64,000 bases of DNA, from the NCBI GenBank assembly GCA_963675135.1, contig OY776123.1, positions 4,900,501 through 4,964,500 of the forward strand, written 5' to 3'. The stretch is from Galeopsis tetrahit (lineage: Eukaryota; Streptophyta; Magnoliopsida; Lamiales; Lamiaceae). Each line of letters opens with the position of its first letter. Position 1 is the stretch's first letter. Below the pieces are notes generated by a model, which saw nothing but the letters and a program-made list of their open reading frames with translations, was not told the DNA's origin and searched no databases. The translations under genes were made by a program, and so were the position numbers. Below are positions 42,782 to 55,225 of this stretch, piece after piece.

Positions 42782-44444
42782 CTAACTACAGCAGAAGAAA
42801 AGTCGTCTTGGTTTGTCTTCCACTTCCATTGGAGTTTCAGGGGTGTCGCCTGTCTCGTCTCTCTTTGACATCAACGAGCTCGTTCCAGGAGGAAGAAGGG
42901 CATTCGTAGCTGAAGTGAAGATCCGGTGTGGTAGAACAGACTCTGGTGGGGGGGAGATTGTAGATAGATAGTGCAGGAGCATCTGTATTATCTGACTGAA
43001 GTTGGGACGATCGTTTGGGTCTTCCTTCCAACATAAGGTCACGATTAGAGCTACGTCCTCTGGAAGCTCGTCCGCACTTGGTCGTACATTCTGAAAACAA
43101 ATCGACACACCAAATATATTGAGTATATGTTAGATGATTTGGGTTCGTTAAGACAGGCACGAGACATGACGAGGAATAACCTTAAAGGCGGCAGCATAAG
43201 CAGCCTGGAGATTGGACATGCCTTCAAAGGGGAGCTTGTTATGTATGAGCTCCCACAGCACAATTGCAAAACTGTAAGCATCAACCTTATGGTTATAATG
43301 CTTCTTTTCTCCATGCCTTAGTGTCACTGTACTATACAGCTGCACCATCAAAGTATCACATTTATTAAACAACACATTCGTTTTTAATCAATTCGACCTA
43401 GACGTAAATTACTACACGAAACTACCTCCGGAGCCATCCAGCGGTAAGTTCCAGTCTCCGCGGTCATCATCTCAGTCAACGACTCTTCTCTTGCAAGACC
43501 AAAATCCGCAAGTTTGACCGTTTTTTGGTCTTGTGTCAACAGCAAGTTTTCTACAGGATAACCAATTTTGGAAACACAATATGGATAAATCAGGCCTTAA
43601 CTTCTAAATAAGCCAATTGTTTTAGCAAATTCCATACTATAGCAATAATCAAGAGCAGCAGGTTTATATTATAATAAGCCTATATAAACTTGGAAAAGAA
43701 ATCTACCAGGTTTGAGATCACGATGAATGATTCCATGTGAGTGTAAACACTCCATTGCACGAGCAATATCGAGAGCAAAACCAATAGCAACGCGCGAATC
43801 CAGGCTCCTCGGCCTCAAGTTAATCAAGTATTTTCGCAACGTCCCACCAAGCAGAAGCTCGGTTACTATTACCATAACAGGCTCTTTACAAGCTCCAATG
43901 AACTAGAACCAAACAAGAGTCCTAATTAGACTAAAAAAACATTGCTACCATTTATCAATTCCATAACATATACTACTAGTATATCTCATCATATTGCATA
44001 ATTCAAAATTACATAGAATTAAAAATCAACCTTAACTAAGTTCTTGTGTTGGACTCTGGAAAGCATTGCAATCTCTCTTGCAAATCTGCCCTCCCTTTTG
44101 GCAATCTCTTCTGGTGTCTCCCCTCTCTCAACAACTTTGATAGCAACATTCTGGTTTTTGTATCTGCACAAGAGAATATAATCAAATCAAATGTTACCAT
44201 CACTAAAAATAGTAAGTAAATCAGAGGTTTCATAAAAATTAAAAACAGAAACATGAGAAGTATTCCAACAAAATATGGGATTAATAATCATAATTTCAAA
44301 AAAGTCAACTTACTTTCCCTCATACACTTTGGCATGGGCTCCTTCTCCAATCTTTGGCCCCACAAAAAGCAGCTTAGGATCAATCAACCATTTGGGGTCC
44401 AAATTAAACTCTGTTCCTGAGTAAAACCCATTTGCAGATCCCAT
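42782..44444 (-). CDS. Raf-like (MAPKKK group C) protein kinase
   Basis: Six coding exons on the minus strand: 44444-44314, 44163-44031, 43902-43707, 43550-43426, 43339-43181, 43090-42782, giving 350 residues with all phases consistent. It is a soluble Ser/Thr/Tyr-type kinase of the small plant Raf-like group, most like Arabidopsis proteins beginning MGS.NGFYS. Motifs: glycine loop [13 protein letters not shown] (31-43), catalytic Lys in VAIKVV (Lys53), HRDLKPEN (148-155), DFG (169-171), activation segment [20 protein letters not shown] (to 195), and the C-lobe [11 protein letters not shown]. The C-terminal 70 residues are Pro/Ser-rich and end RRLFFCCS, whose Cys pair could be acylated (inference). 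All catalytic residues are present. The downstream pathway cannot be told from sequence. Confidence 0.94.
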
Positions 44445-44456
44445 TTCCAAACTATT

Positions 44457-44476
44457 CTCTCTCTCTCTCTCTCTCT
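44457..44476 (-). repeat. (GA)10 tract in the kinase 5' leader
   Basis: Ten CT dinucleotides on the plus strand, so GA on the transcript, about 12 nt upstream of the start codon. GA repeats in plant 5' leaders can bind BPC-type GAGA factors; a role here is inferred. Confidence 0.7.
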
Positions 44477-44799
44477 AAAATTTCCAAACAACACCAAGAT
44501 CACAACTTCATCACACCCCAACTCATTTCAAGCAAAACCCACATCAGAAAACTCACAATTTCTTCCAACTAAATCAGTTACAAATTAAAAAAGACAAAAT
44601 TTTCACAGTCCAAACCATAAACCCATATATAAAAATCTTTTCTTGAAGCTAAACAATGAAAACCCACAAGAATCAAGAGATTTCCAGCAGATCAATCAAA
44701 GCATATATTATGGAGAAGAAAACTGTTGAATTGTTGTTATATAAGTGGAGAAAATCGTGAGGGAGAGAGAGTACTAGTAGTAGTGGAGAATTAATTTTT

Positions 44800-46204
44800 C
44801 TCACCGCTTACGCGTAGCACAAGCAGCACTAGTTTGTGCTGGGGTTTTTGTAGTATTGAAGGAATTGTGGCCGTGTCAGAAAACAGTGGGGTCATTTTAT
44901 CTTTGTCGTTTCCTTCACTATTTTTTAGCCTGCCTAATTACGTCTTAAGTATGTACACTAATCATTAATTTACCTGTCCTTTATTTGATTTCTCCTTTTA
45001 TCTACACTAATTTATACCCTCTACATTTTTATTTGTAGGTACGAAAATGATGTTTATCCACATCTATGGGGGTGGGCCCTCCCAATAAAGACAATTGTTA
45101 TTATTATTATTTCATTATGGAAAGAATATGTAATAAATTAGGGTTTCTATAATCGTAAGGTAACGGTAATTATATATACACAACCCCATTTATCTCGTGA
45201 TGACTGATGCATTTAAAAGAAAATACTAGAATTTTATAATGTATTGTACATCTAAAAAAAAAAAAAATTATAAATTTCATTTTTATACTAATATTTATAT
45301 ATTTTTATAAATTATTACTATTACTTTTTTTATTCACGCTATTAAATTCAATAAATTTATTTGTTTTATTCATAAAATTTTATGAAATTAAAACTGGTGA
45401 GTGTCATCATTTGCATTGTAATGTATTGTTATTATTTACTTGGATACTATATATACTTGTATTATTATTTAATATTTTATTATTTTTTATCCACACCATT
45501 AAATTCAACTTATTTATTTTATTCATTCATGAATTATCGTCAAAACTTGCCAGTGTTATTATTTACTTAGTTACTATACTTGTATTATTATTTGATACTC
45601 CCCTTGTTCAATTTAATAATTTTTTTTTTTTAAATATTACTCTCACTTTTTACTTTTATCTCTCCACTCAAACTTCTATTTTTTATATAAATAATCAATT
45701 TTTTAAAATTCGTATCCAATTCAAATGAACATTATAAAATTGGACGGAGTGATTATTTTGTAATTACAACCATTAAACAGTCAAAAATCGATCAGTACAA
45801 TCCATTTTATTTGATAAATAGTGGTTTATAATTTAACGATTAACAGAACCATATATAAACAAAGCAAAATTGTACCATAATCACCAATAATTTTACTTGC
45901 ATATAGTATACTTTAAATAACTGCTTCACATAATTATAACAAAAACATATGAAATTTTCTCAATTCCAATAATAAAATTATGAGAACTTATGTGCAATAT
46001 TGAACATATTCTTTACTTGAAAAAAAGTGTAAAAAAACTTGTGAATTGAAATCAAATAAAAGAAAATTTAGAATCATAGGTTCACAAGTCGATTTAAGGA
46101 TAAGAGCATCATTAAAACTTTGTTCGAGAAAATTCTTTTTATGAATAAAATTCAAATTAAGAAAAAAAAAAAGGTACATTTTGATCTTGAAATCAAGTCA
46201 AATA
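44800..46204. other. AT-rich intergenic DNA
   Basis: No gene supported. 45380-45560 contains related phrases (ATTGTTATTATTTACTTGGA / AGTGTTATTATTTACTTAGT) suggesting a diverged local duplication of about 130 bp. A Stowaway-like right end GGACGGAGTGATTA is at about 45743, its left end CTCCCCTTGTTCAATTTAAT at about 45598. Confidence 0.45.
45598..45750. mobile_element. Small Stowaway-like MITE, about 153 bp
   Basis: CTCCCCTTGTTCAATTTAAT after TA at 45596-45597, and ATTATAAAATTGGACGGAG at about 45732-45750 pair over about 19 bp with mismatches. The right flank is TG instead of TA, so the border is approximate. Confidence 0.5.
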
Positions 46205-46362
46205 AATATTCTTATAAAAAATACACAAACGAAAAATTTGACTCTCAGGTGTGAACAATTTTTTCGTTTGTAAAACTATAAGAAATATTCTTATAAAAAA
46301 TACACAAACGAAAAATTTGACTCTCAGGTGTGAACAATTTTTTCGTTTGTAAAACTATAAGA
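46205..46362. repeat. Perfect 79-bp tandem duplication with internal hairpin
   Basis: The unit starting AATATTCTTATAAAAAATAC occurs twice with period 79 (46205-46283 and 46284-46362), apparently without a mismatch. Each unit contains TACACAAACGAAAAATT and, about 20 bp later, AATTTTTTCGTTTGTA, arms of an inverted repeat around TGACTCTCAGGTGTG. Confidence 0.85.
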
Positions 46363-48474
46363 ACAAATATGTGAAAATTAATACAAAATTTTTAAGGTCT
46401 ATGTATATATTTTTGTTAGGTAGGTACTAGTCACATGGAAATGGATACTTATAGAGACAGAGGACCACGGAACGTGTAATGATCCCACCAGTTTCTGTTT
46501 CTAGATTTATGGAGTATTTCTTTTTCAATCCTCCTTTTTTTGTCTTTTTCTATAATTATTTATTTAAGGCCATTGCAATTTTTTAATTCTATGTTTTCAT
46601 TTCCCATGATACATTCATTAAATATGAAACTAAAAGAGCAACAACTATAATATATTCATGATTATTTTGCTCATTTTTCTTATTAGAACGTACCAAAATT
46701 ACTTGTACACTATTAATATGAAAATATTCTATAAAATTATTACCTTTCAATGTTATTTTATTTTCAAAATTATCACTTCTTTTTTACATATATTTTATTT
46801 TACATCTCAATAAATTCATTTTACACCTCACCAAATCACCTAAATCGGTAAATACTCCTATTTTATCTTACATTGTCAATAATTAAATCTCATTTTCTTA
46901 AAAATTGTGTTGATTAAACCATGAGAAATTTATGAAATTGAAGTAGGGGAGTGAAAGTGAAAGAGGAAAACATTAAAAAAATATATTAATTAATTAATAA
47001 CAAACTCATTAATCTACTACAATTTTAATTATTTAGGATAGGATTGAGTTTGTGATTATAATATTATGTAATAGTTGACAAATTGAAAAATAAAAAACAA
47101 TCACACTACAAAATCATACTATGCGATTAGCGCAATAGAGTAATAAAATAAAATAAAATAATAGAATTATTTCAGTTCTCACACCCATCTTCCCTTCCAA
47201 CAATAAATTAATAAATCAAAATTTGAATACAAACACATTATTCGAAAATGTGTATTTATTTTTTATTTTTATTTAGTGAAAAAGAGTCAAAATTGTTGAC
47301 TTGAGAAACCGCGCTGCGGATGTTTTTATGCGTCGTGGTACATATTTCACCACAATAAATTAAGAGATGCTGACCTTTTGTCATTTTTTCTATTAAATTA
47401 GGTCATTTTTCGGTACTCTTTCGTAAAACGGTTACTTTCACACATTTCTTTTTTAAACATCAAAAGTAAAAGTTAAAGGTTTATAAAATTATTCTTTAAA
47501 ATTCTCACTAATTTTCTTTTTCTTATTTTATGTGTGAAAGAAATTATAGAATGGAGGAGGGAGTAATATTTTATTTCTTGGTCAAATTATAACCTCAAAA
47601 GCAATTTAAAAAAAAAATGCAAATGAATCATGTGAGAGCAGAGCAGTCGGTGAATTAGTTTGTTTAGGTTTGACTCTTTATTACATTGCTTTAACAAAGT
47701 TTCCAACTAATTCAATGAATTGGTCATATATGCATCAATTACAATTAGGTTGTGTATATAATTTGACTTTGGTGACGTTTATAAGACGGTGATAAATCAC
47801 AGTGTTTAAAAAAATTATTTTTTTAACATTCTTATAAATAGGAGTATAAAAACAAACTATTAAAAGACCATAATAAAGATATAAAAACCATACACCATTC
47901 AAGAGCATTTACTAGGATTGGAGAATGCGACCCCCAAGTACAATTTATTGTCTAACGAGTTGGTACATTTAAGATTTCTTCCGTTAATACTTTTTTGAAT
48001 GGAAGGTTTTTTTAAAAAAAAAATAAGTACGTAAATGCAAGACATATATTGTTTTGAGTATATGGGGTACTCAAATTCTATAACAAAAATGTTACACTTT
48101 ACGAGTACAGTTTAGTATTTGGAATACACGATCAAGAGGCTCGTTCTCAATCTTAGTAAGATTGTCTAAACACACCTGATCTTTAAGCCTTTAACCATTT
48201 TCACGTTACATTTCAAAAATTGTTAAACATCATCGAATAATCTCAAAAGAATTAAACTGAAATTGTTAAATTGAAAGAAGTGGAGAGCCAATTCAAACTT
48301 TACCAATAAATGTGTGACTTTGATTTCCAATCACGAGGTGAGACAAATGTTCCTACATGTAAAACAACAAAAATAAAAGAATAACAAAATTTCACCTAAC
48401 ATCAAATAACAATGAAACCCAGAACTCAAAGTAGAAACTAAACCCACGGAGAGAAGGGAAACACGCAAGGCGTG
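46363..48474. other. AT-rich intergenic DNA
   Basis: No gene supported. 47396-47565 holds a likely decayed Stowaway (CACATTTCTTTTTTAAACAT on the left, ATTATAGAATGGAGGAGGGAG on the right). Otherwise featureless. Confidence 0.4.
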
Positions 48475-48984
48475 GACAGACATAGACATGGGCGGTTTAG
48501 TAACCGGAAACCGACCAAACCGTCGATTTGTCAATTAATCGAACCTTAACCTTATTTTTACGATTCAGTTACCCCAAGACGAAAACCGTCGATTCGGCGG
48601 TTAACCGACGATTTGACGGTTAAATTGTCCAAACAGTCGGTTTATTTATTTATTTTAGAATTTAAGTTAAGTAGTATTCAAATTATTCAATATTTCATGT
48701 AATGATTAAATGGTGTATTTGATAATTGTATATATTACTATTTTGACTTGGTGTCTTGTGTAATTTAATGCCAACATTTTTGGCTTTTTTCTTCTAAATT
48801 GATACTAATAATTAATAATTAATCACTCACTGCAGTCACAACTTAAAACATAAACAATAGACTTAAATCACTTACTTGAACACAAACACTTAATTTAAAT
48901 AAACTAAAATTACTAAACATAAATACTTACACTTCACTTCAGTTCCCTGTTAACGAAGGTAAGACATATGTTTCTTTTGCACGT

Positions 48985-49215
48985 CTAAGACGAATGTTCT
49001 GTATCCTCCCCGCGCTTAAATTTATATTTCGTATCACAGTAATTGCAAGAAATTTGATATGAACCATCAATTGAATTTTTTTCACCTACATGAAAGTCAT
49101 TTAGAAAGAAATTTGGGAAATCGGGATGAATCCTCCGCGGCGCCGCCGACTGATCGACTTCCTCTTTATTTGTAGAATTGACATTTGTTACGATGGATGA
49201 TCCTTCCGTTGTCAT
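48985..49215 (-). CDS. Small BED-zinc-finger-like ORF inside the hAT element (divergent)
   Basis: On the minus strand an ATG at about 49215 (MTTEGSSIVTNVNSTNKEE) opens a 76-residue ORF; the frame extends upstream to 49281. It includes PRRIHPDFPNFFLNDFHVGE and DGSYQISCNYCDTKYKFKRG, matching the N-terminal half of the BED finger of RICESLEEPER-like hAT transposases (C-x2-C pair). The second half with the His pair is missing, as the frame ends soon after. It is transcribed away from the main transposase, with about 560 bp between starts. It may be an inverted duplicate of the transposase N-terminus; whether it is expressed is unknown. Confidence 0.5.
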   Translation of the reverse strand: MTTEGSSIVTNVNSTNKEEVDQSAAPRRIHPDFPNFFLNDFHVGEKNSIDGSYQISCNYCDTKYKFKRGEDTEHSS

Positions 49216-49778
49216 TTGAACTTTGAATTGTTGAAATTTGAGAAAAATGTGAGAGAGATTTTTTTGATTTTGGGGTGACACAAATAAGTTGAGAAGTTGC
49301 CTATTTATAAGTGAAAAAATCTGATATTTTTTTTTAAAAATTCGATCAACCGCCGGTTACGGAATTAAAAAATATGACCGTTTGAGAATCAACGATCTAT
49401 ATTAATTCAAATTTTTGGATTTAATTAAAAAAATATTATAACAGTCAAAACCGACTGTTGTTCGGATCAATTTGAAAACTTTTGACCGTTAGAGATCAAT
49501 GGTCTAGATCATTTGATCTCGACGGTCACAATCAATTTGTCGGGCGGTTAACCGCCAGTTTAGCCAGATTTTTTTTTCCGATTTTTACACTATAAATACC
49601 TACTTTCCCAACTCATTTTTCACACCAAACTCAATCCCAATCTCTTATTCTCTTACACTCTCTCAATTCTTAACATTCAATCATCTCAATCTAATTTTTC
49701 TGCTTTACTAATTTTCATTTTTCAATCTCAAATTCTCAATTTCATTTTATTTTCATCTAATATTCTAATATATTAATA

Positions 49779-52253
49779 TGGCATCTTCAAGGAGGGGCAA
49801 GGGTATCGCATCTTCTTCTTCTTCACAATCTCGACGCTAAGTTGAACGAGTTTCCTTATTCGATGAATAGGAGGACCAAAATATTCGTCGTGTTCTTGGT
49901 GACGATATCGTCGACAATGTGTTTAATGTTATTGATGATGATGATGTCGATGTGCAAGGTGAGGAAGGTGGTCCAATTCAAGAAAGTGCAACCGAAATTC
50001 CAACTTCAATCGAAGGTGATCCGACTCCTTCACAACCTCAAATTTTGAAGTCCGAAATTTTTGCTTGACACTTTCGAAAAGTTCAGACCGCTCTTGCCGA
50101 TAAGTTTGAAGTATTTTATACTCCCTCCGTCCCAAGATTTTGTGCATTGTTTGACCGACACGGAAATTAAGAAAATGGAATATAGTGATGTGTATGATAG
50201 AATAAATGAGGGGTATAATGGGTAATTCATTGACTAAAGTGGGTGGAGATTTGACTAAAGTAATAAATTGAATTAAGTTGTGGGCCCAAGTAAAATAAAA
50301 GAGGGGTAATATTGGTAAAAATTATGTAAGTTATTTCCTTTTTTAGAGTGTGCAAATAATGTTGGGACGCCCGTTAAGGAAAGTGTGCAAATAATCACGG
50401 GACGGAGGGAATAATTATTTTTCAACGTTACGTAGGGAGGAAGATATGGAACCTTCCACCTCCATTTGCGAAAGCACCATCCGGATACAGTGGGAATTGA
50501 AACGACACAAACGCAACTACGAAGATTTATCGGGTCCTCAGGAGGCGGAGTTTAAGGTGAGGTAAGTAATTCGATTTCTCTTTATAAATATGATCAAGCA
50601 TATTTTAGAAAAATGTTAAACTAAAATGATAAGTGTTTAACATCTTCCTCATAGTTTTTTGGAAAATTTTGCTTTTAATGATTTGATACAACTTTCACTA
50701 CAACCAAGCATGAAATTGTTTTCTCGTTCTATGGTTACTCGTAATATTGCTAATGTTGTTCGTGAGTATAAACTTGCTTTGATCAATACTTTTCGTTCAC
50801 TAAGGAGTAAAGTTTCTATTTGTATTGAAATTTTGAGTGATAATTTTTTAAAAAAATCGTATATAGGAGTTACTTGTCATTGAATTGATGAATTTTGGAC
50901 GTTAAACAAAAGATTAATTGTTTATAAGGATTTTGATGATGTTCACGATACAGAGGGTATTAAAAACAAACTAATTGATATTTTAGGTGATTATGGTTTG
51001 ATTCACAAATTTTTTTCAATTGGTTTTGATAATGCTAGTGCTAATACTGCTAGTATCGAGCAACTTCGTCGTGAGTGTCAACCGTATGTTGGTGATTTTT
51101 TTTTTTTATATTAGATGAATGTGTCATATTTTAAATTTATGTGTTTCAAGATGGTTTAAATGCTTTGAGAGTATATATCGGTCATATTAAAGATGCTATT
51201 ACTTATTTGACGATGTGTAGTAGTTTGATGAAAAAATTAAAAATATTTTGTAGAGGTAGAAATGTGCATCCAAAAAAAATTCGTTTGATGTGTCAACACG
51301 GTGGAATTCTACTTATAAATTGTTAAAAGAGTCGGTTGATTATAAAGACACTTTTATGTGCTTGTTTCGCGCAAGAAAATTGTGGTTTTCGTTTACATCC
51401 TCCACATTGGGATCGTTGCATAAAAAATATTAAGATTTTGAAAACTTTTAATAATGCTACTTTTGCTATGTCTAAAGTTTACGAACCTACTGCTCATTTG
51501 ACACTTGAACATTGTCTTAAAATTGTCCAAGTTTTAACACGTTACAAAAACGATGAACAATTACATGATGTTATTGCTCCTATGTTGAAAAAATGGAAAA
51601 AAATATTTTAATCACATTCCCCATATATTTTTAGTTGCTAAAGTTTTTTATCCTAAATATAAGTTAGATGGTGTACTTCATATGTTCAACTTGTATTATG
51701 AAAAACTATATCCTAACTCCGAATATCCTGATTATTCTCATCGTCCGGATCCCGAACAAATCATTATTGAAGTTAAACAACTTATATTATCATTAATTAG
51801 GGAACAAATGGATTCGCAAGGTTCCTCCACTTCTAGTTCTAGTACTATTTTTAACGTCCAAAATGAAGACAATATTGATGATATTGATAGTTTTCTTTGG
51901 GAACGTAATTTTAAAGTATCAAGGTCATCTTATACTCAAGATTATGAAAATTATAAAATGAATTCGACAAAGGACCATTTGACATACTAAAGTGTTGGTC
52001 GACGGTGATAAATGTATTTCCGTATATGCTCGCAAGAGAAATTTTATCGGCTCCCGCCTCAACCGTTGCCATTGAGCAAGCTTTTAATGTAGGAGGTTAT
52101 ACTTTGGATGCAACAAGATCCAATATGACCGTTGAAAATGTAGAGAACCAATGCTTACTTGATTATTGGGTAAGAATCGAAAAAAAATCTCAATCGTTAC
52201 AAGCGGATGATGAAGAAGACGAGGAATTGACCTCAACCGGCGGAAGTGAAGAA
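49779..52253 (+). pseudogene. hAT transposase, broken
   Basis: The plus strand starts MASSRRGKGIASSSSSQSRR then a stop, an acidic Asp/Glu segment, half of a BED finger (YGTFHLHLRKHHPD at about 50440), and the catalytic core spread over three frames: FGFDNASAN-type motif (GFDNASANTASIEQLRREC at about 51025), a weak AHILN-like segment with FQDGLNALRVYI, RWNSTYKLLKESVDY, and HWDRCIKNIKILKTFNNATF. The C-terminal dimerisation domain is intact as an ORF (52005-52253): LSAPASTVAIEQAFNVGGYT, then a Glu-rich tail. It has several stops and at least three frame changes, plus a MITE insertion at 50121. Similar to RICESLEEPER-type transposases. Confidence 0.88.
50121..50411. mobile_element. Stowaway-like MITE, family A copy 3, nested in hAT
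   Basis: Begins CTCCCTCCGTCCCAAGATTT and ends AATCACGGGACGGAGGGA(A), with TA at 50119-50120 and 50412-50413. Shares the GTGCATTGTTTGACCGACAC and GTGTGCAAATAATCACGGGA arms with the elements at 11085 and 14116. It separates the acidic N-terminus of the transposase from its BED half-finger. Confidence 0.87.
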
Positions 52254-52970
52254 TGAAGAATTGATTCATCATTCAACAACAACGTTAACGAGATAAGTTA
52301 AGGTAAGAGAACTACGTGGACTTTGATTCCAATATGTTGGTCGTTGGATACGTAGACAACTTAAATTTAAAATTTTAACTTAGAATTTTTAAGTTTAATT
52401 TTTAAAATTAAGCTCAAGTCCAATTTATCCCCGCCACGAAATTTGTTGTAATTTATTTTGTAAATTTGTAATTTATAATTTTATACTAACATTTGTAAAT
52501 TGTAACTTGTTTGTAAGTTGTAAGTTTGTAAATTTGTAACTTATAACTTCTAATTTGTTTGTCAATTGTAAGATTTAATTTTGTAACTTGTAGGTTGTAA
52601 TTAGTAAGTAATTTATTTAATAAGTTTTTATAACACTTCAATTTATTCTTTTAATTTTTATAACATTTCAATTTGTTGTAATTCATTACAATTTATAACA
52701 AGTCAACAACCGACCAATGAAATTTAAGTAATAAGTATATTTTTAAGTTGTATAAAGTTATAACGAATAAAAAAAAAGAGCCGAAAAATGAGTCGAAAAC
52801 GTAAAAAACGAGCAATAAAAAAAAATCGTTGAATCATCGATTTGTAACAGAATCGACGGTTCAAAAACTGCAACCGACGATTTCGATTAAGATATTTGTA
52901 AAACCGAAACCACCAATTTTTAACTGTAAAAACCGACGGTTACATGCGGTTGAACATGTCTAGACAGACA

Positions 52971-53749
52971 CATAAAGAAGAAGGTGCATGTAGAAACTAC
53001 AAACATAGAAAACAACAGATCTGAAAAACTAGAAAAAAATGAAGCTGAATTAGGGGAAAGGGTCTGACTATATGCACCTCCATTTCGTTTTGATGCACTC
53101 CCCTTTTCATTAAATTATTAAAATAATATGGCGAAAAACCCAAAATACCCTTACACTTTTTGCATGCCACTAACTGCACCATCCTTACTGTACGCACCCC
53201 CAATTAAACCCTTTTCATATTCCCCCTAAACCCCTCACTTCCCCATTTCCCTTTCTCTCCAAACCGAAAAAAAAATCGGCCACTTCATCACCAAAATCCT
53301 CCACTCGCTCATCTCACGTCAATAACTCGTGGAAATCGTATTTTTACACTCTTTGTGCTTCAAGGATCAAGAAATGACAAGAAAATGTGATGGATTCTAC
53401 AAATATGTAAGTTTTTTTTTTTTTTTGCTTTTTGCCTAGCTAAACAAGGGTTTATTTTTAGTTTTCCTCATATATGCTCATATATTGTTCCTTGTACGTT
53501 TTAGAGTAGTTTATGATATATGGTTTAGAGAAAATGGTTGACTAAGCTATTGGCGCGTTTAATTTTTTTTCGTTTTATGTCGTTAACACGTCGACCCTGG
53601 TTAGGTGACCGCATGTGTTTTGGTCGATTACTTGACGTCGACTAGGTGTGTTATGGTCGACCCTGGTTAGTTGATGATAATGTGTTTGGTCGACATCGTG
53701 ATGTCGACAGGCGCTTTTATGGTCTACAATAGGTGGCCGACGGGGAAGG
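52971..53749. other. Intergenic DNA with GTCGAC repeats
   Basis: 53040-53330 has long C/T-rich stretches and an ATG at about 53374 followed by a good GT donor (AATATG|GTAAGT-like ATGTAAGTTT), a possible first exon of something now interrupted by Copia-3. 53578-53745 has five GTCGAC hexamers; GTCGACCCTGGTTAG occurs exactly twice (53590, 53656). Confidence 0.4.
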
Positions 53750-55025
53750 TGTTGGGATATGAATCCTAAGACAAGTCCTACATGATGAAAAAATAAAAGA
53801 TGAAGTTTTGATAAGCCAAAAGTAGTTTGAATATTTTCTAAGTGTTGACTGATCTAGTCTAGTTGAGTTGAAGTCATCTTGAGCAAGACCAGTAGAGTTC
53901 ACATGAAAAGATAAAGTACTTATAAATCTGTATATTGTTTATACTTCATATATGCTATTTGTATTTGTTAGATTGATTATTGAGCTATGGATAAATGTTG
54001 TATAGAGCTCATGATTTTGAATGTAATAGATTAGTTTGATTGTATAGATTCTAAGTTGACTAAGCTTGTATTATAAAAGCTTAAAGTAATGTAATAGTCT
54101 TGATAGGTTTAGTATAGTCTACTATTGAAGATCACATGGGAAGATCAGACAAGAAGACTTGAAGTCTACTACTTGAGAAGACAGGTGGACTACAAGACAA
54201 GACAGGTGGACTACAAGACAAGACAAGTACATACTAGACAAGTCAAACTTAAAAGTCTAAATGAAGCGCGTATAAAGATAAGGATAGAAGTTAGTTATGG
54301 AATAACTAATTCATAACAAGAAACGCGTGGAAAGATAAGAAGATTCAGTTGAAGTTAGTTTTCAAGAAGAGTTGGTTACAACTACCTAAGTTCTTGATGA
54401 TTGAAGTTTATAAATACTTCATGATGGTGATCATTTGAAGACTACTGCAACTACGCATACTGAAGCTACATACTGAAGATTACTCGCAGAGATTGAAGAT
54501 TCAGAAAGAAGCCAGAAGACAAGTGAAGAATTCAAAAGGCTAGTACTGAATAAGTTTTTAGTTTTTGATTTTATCAAGTTGCTAGATACTTGTTAAATTT
54601 CTAGTAAGATCATAGACATATCTGGAGGTATAGTCTTAGAAGATCTAAGTCTTCTTCTTGGGACTTAAAAGACAGGAATATACACTTGTACTCGATTGGA
54701 AGAGTTTAGTGGAAACATCACAACTGGGTTTGTGAGAGTGGATGTAGACAAGTTGTCGAACCACTATAAATTGTTTGTGTTGTTTACTTTACTGTTTGGT
54801 TTAATTGCTTAATTGTTTACACACATAACTAAACTAAACAAGTTGAGTATAGAACAGAGTTCTCGAATTAAGAAGTTGAGTATAAACGTGAATTGGGCTC
54901 ATTGTTAATTTCGTATTCCGCATATTGTATTCTGATATTTCGATAGAATTTTAAAAAGTCTATTCACCCCCCTCTAGACATTTTCACTAGCTTACTCGTT
55001 ATTAACTCAACTTTGGGGACCTACA
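53750..55025 (+). repeat. Copia-3 5' LTR
   Basis: Starts TGTTGGGATATGAATCCTAA and ends CTTTGGGGACCTACA. It has a TATA box TATAAATA at 54409-54416 and direct repeats of ACAGGTGGACTACAAGACAAG type (54180-54235). The CACCCCCCTCTAGACATTTT stretch near the end is characteristic of this copia group and recurs in the solo LTR at 60598. Confidence 0.85.
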
Positions 55026-55027
55026 AG

Positions 55028-55039
55028 TGGTATCAGAGC
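55028..55039 (+). other. Primer-binding site for initiator tRNA-Met
   Basis: TGGTATCAGAGC, exactly complementary to the 3' end (including CCA) of plant initiator tRNA-Met, two bases after the 5' LTR. Marks the start of minus-strand synthesis and confirms the LTR border. Confidence 0.9.
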
Positions 55040-55225
55040 GGTAGTTTACGAACTGTTGTTTCTTGATAACCAACTTAAGACTTAGGGTGAAGTCTTGGTC
55101 TTTGATTGTACTTGCTTACGTGTTCTTGATCAACATACTCTTGTTATATCTGTTTCGAGCTCCCTGTCCTTGACTTATCTGTTTTTATTGATCATAACTC
55201 TACTTAGCACTTATTTCTTGAATTC

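Larger units (their letters stand above)
48475..52970 (+). mobile_element. Full-length degenerate hAT transposon, 4480 bp
   Basis: The element proper is 48483-52962. GACAGACA is duplicated exactly on both sides (48475-48482 and 52963-52970), the 8-bp signature of hAT. The ends are TAGACATGGGCGGTTTAGTA and its partner TAGACATGTTCAACCGCATG; the first 8 bp are identical. Subterminal regions are full of CGGTTAACCG, ACCGTCGATTTG and related words, the likely transposase-binding sites. It contains a transposase pseudogene on the plus strand, a divergent BED-like ORF on the minus strand and a nested Stowaway. Too many stops remain for autonomous activity. Confidence 0.9.
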
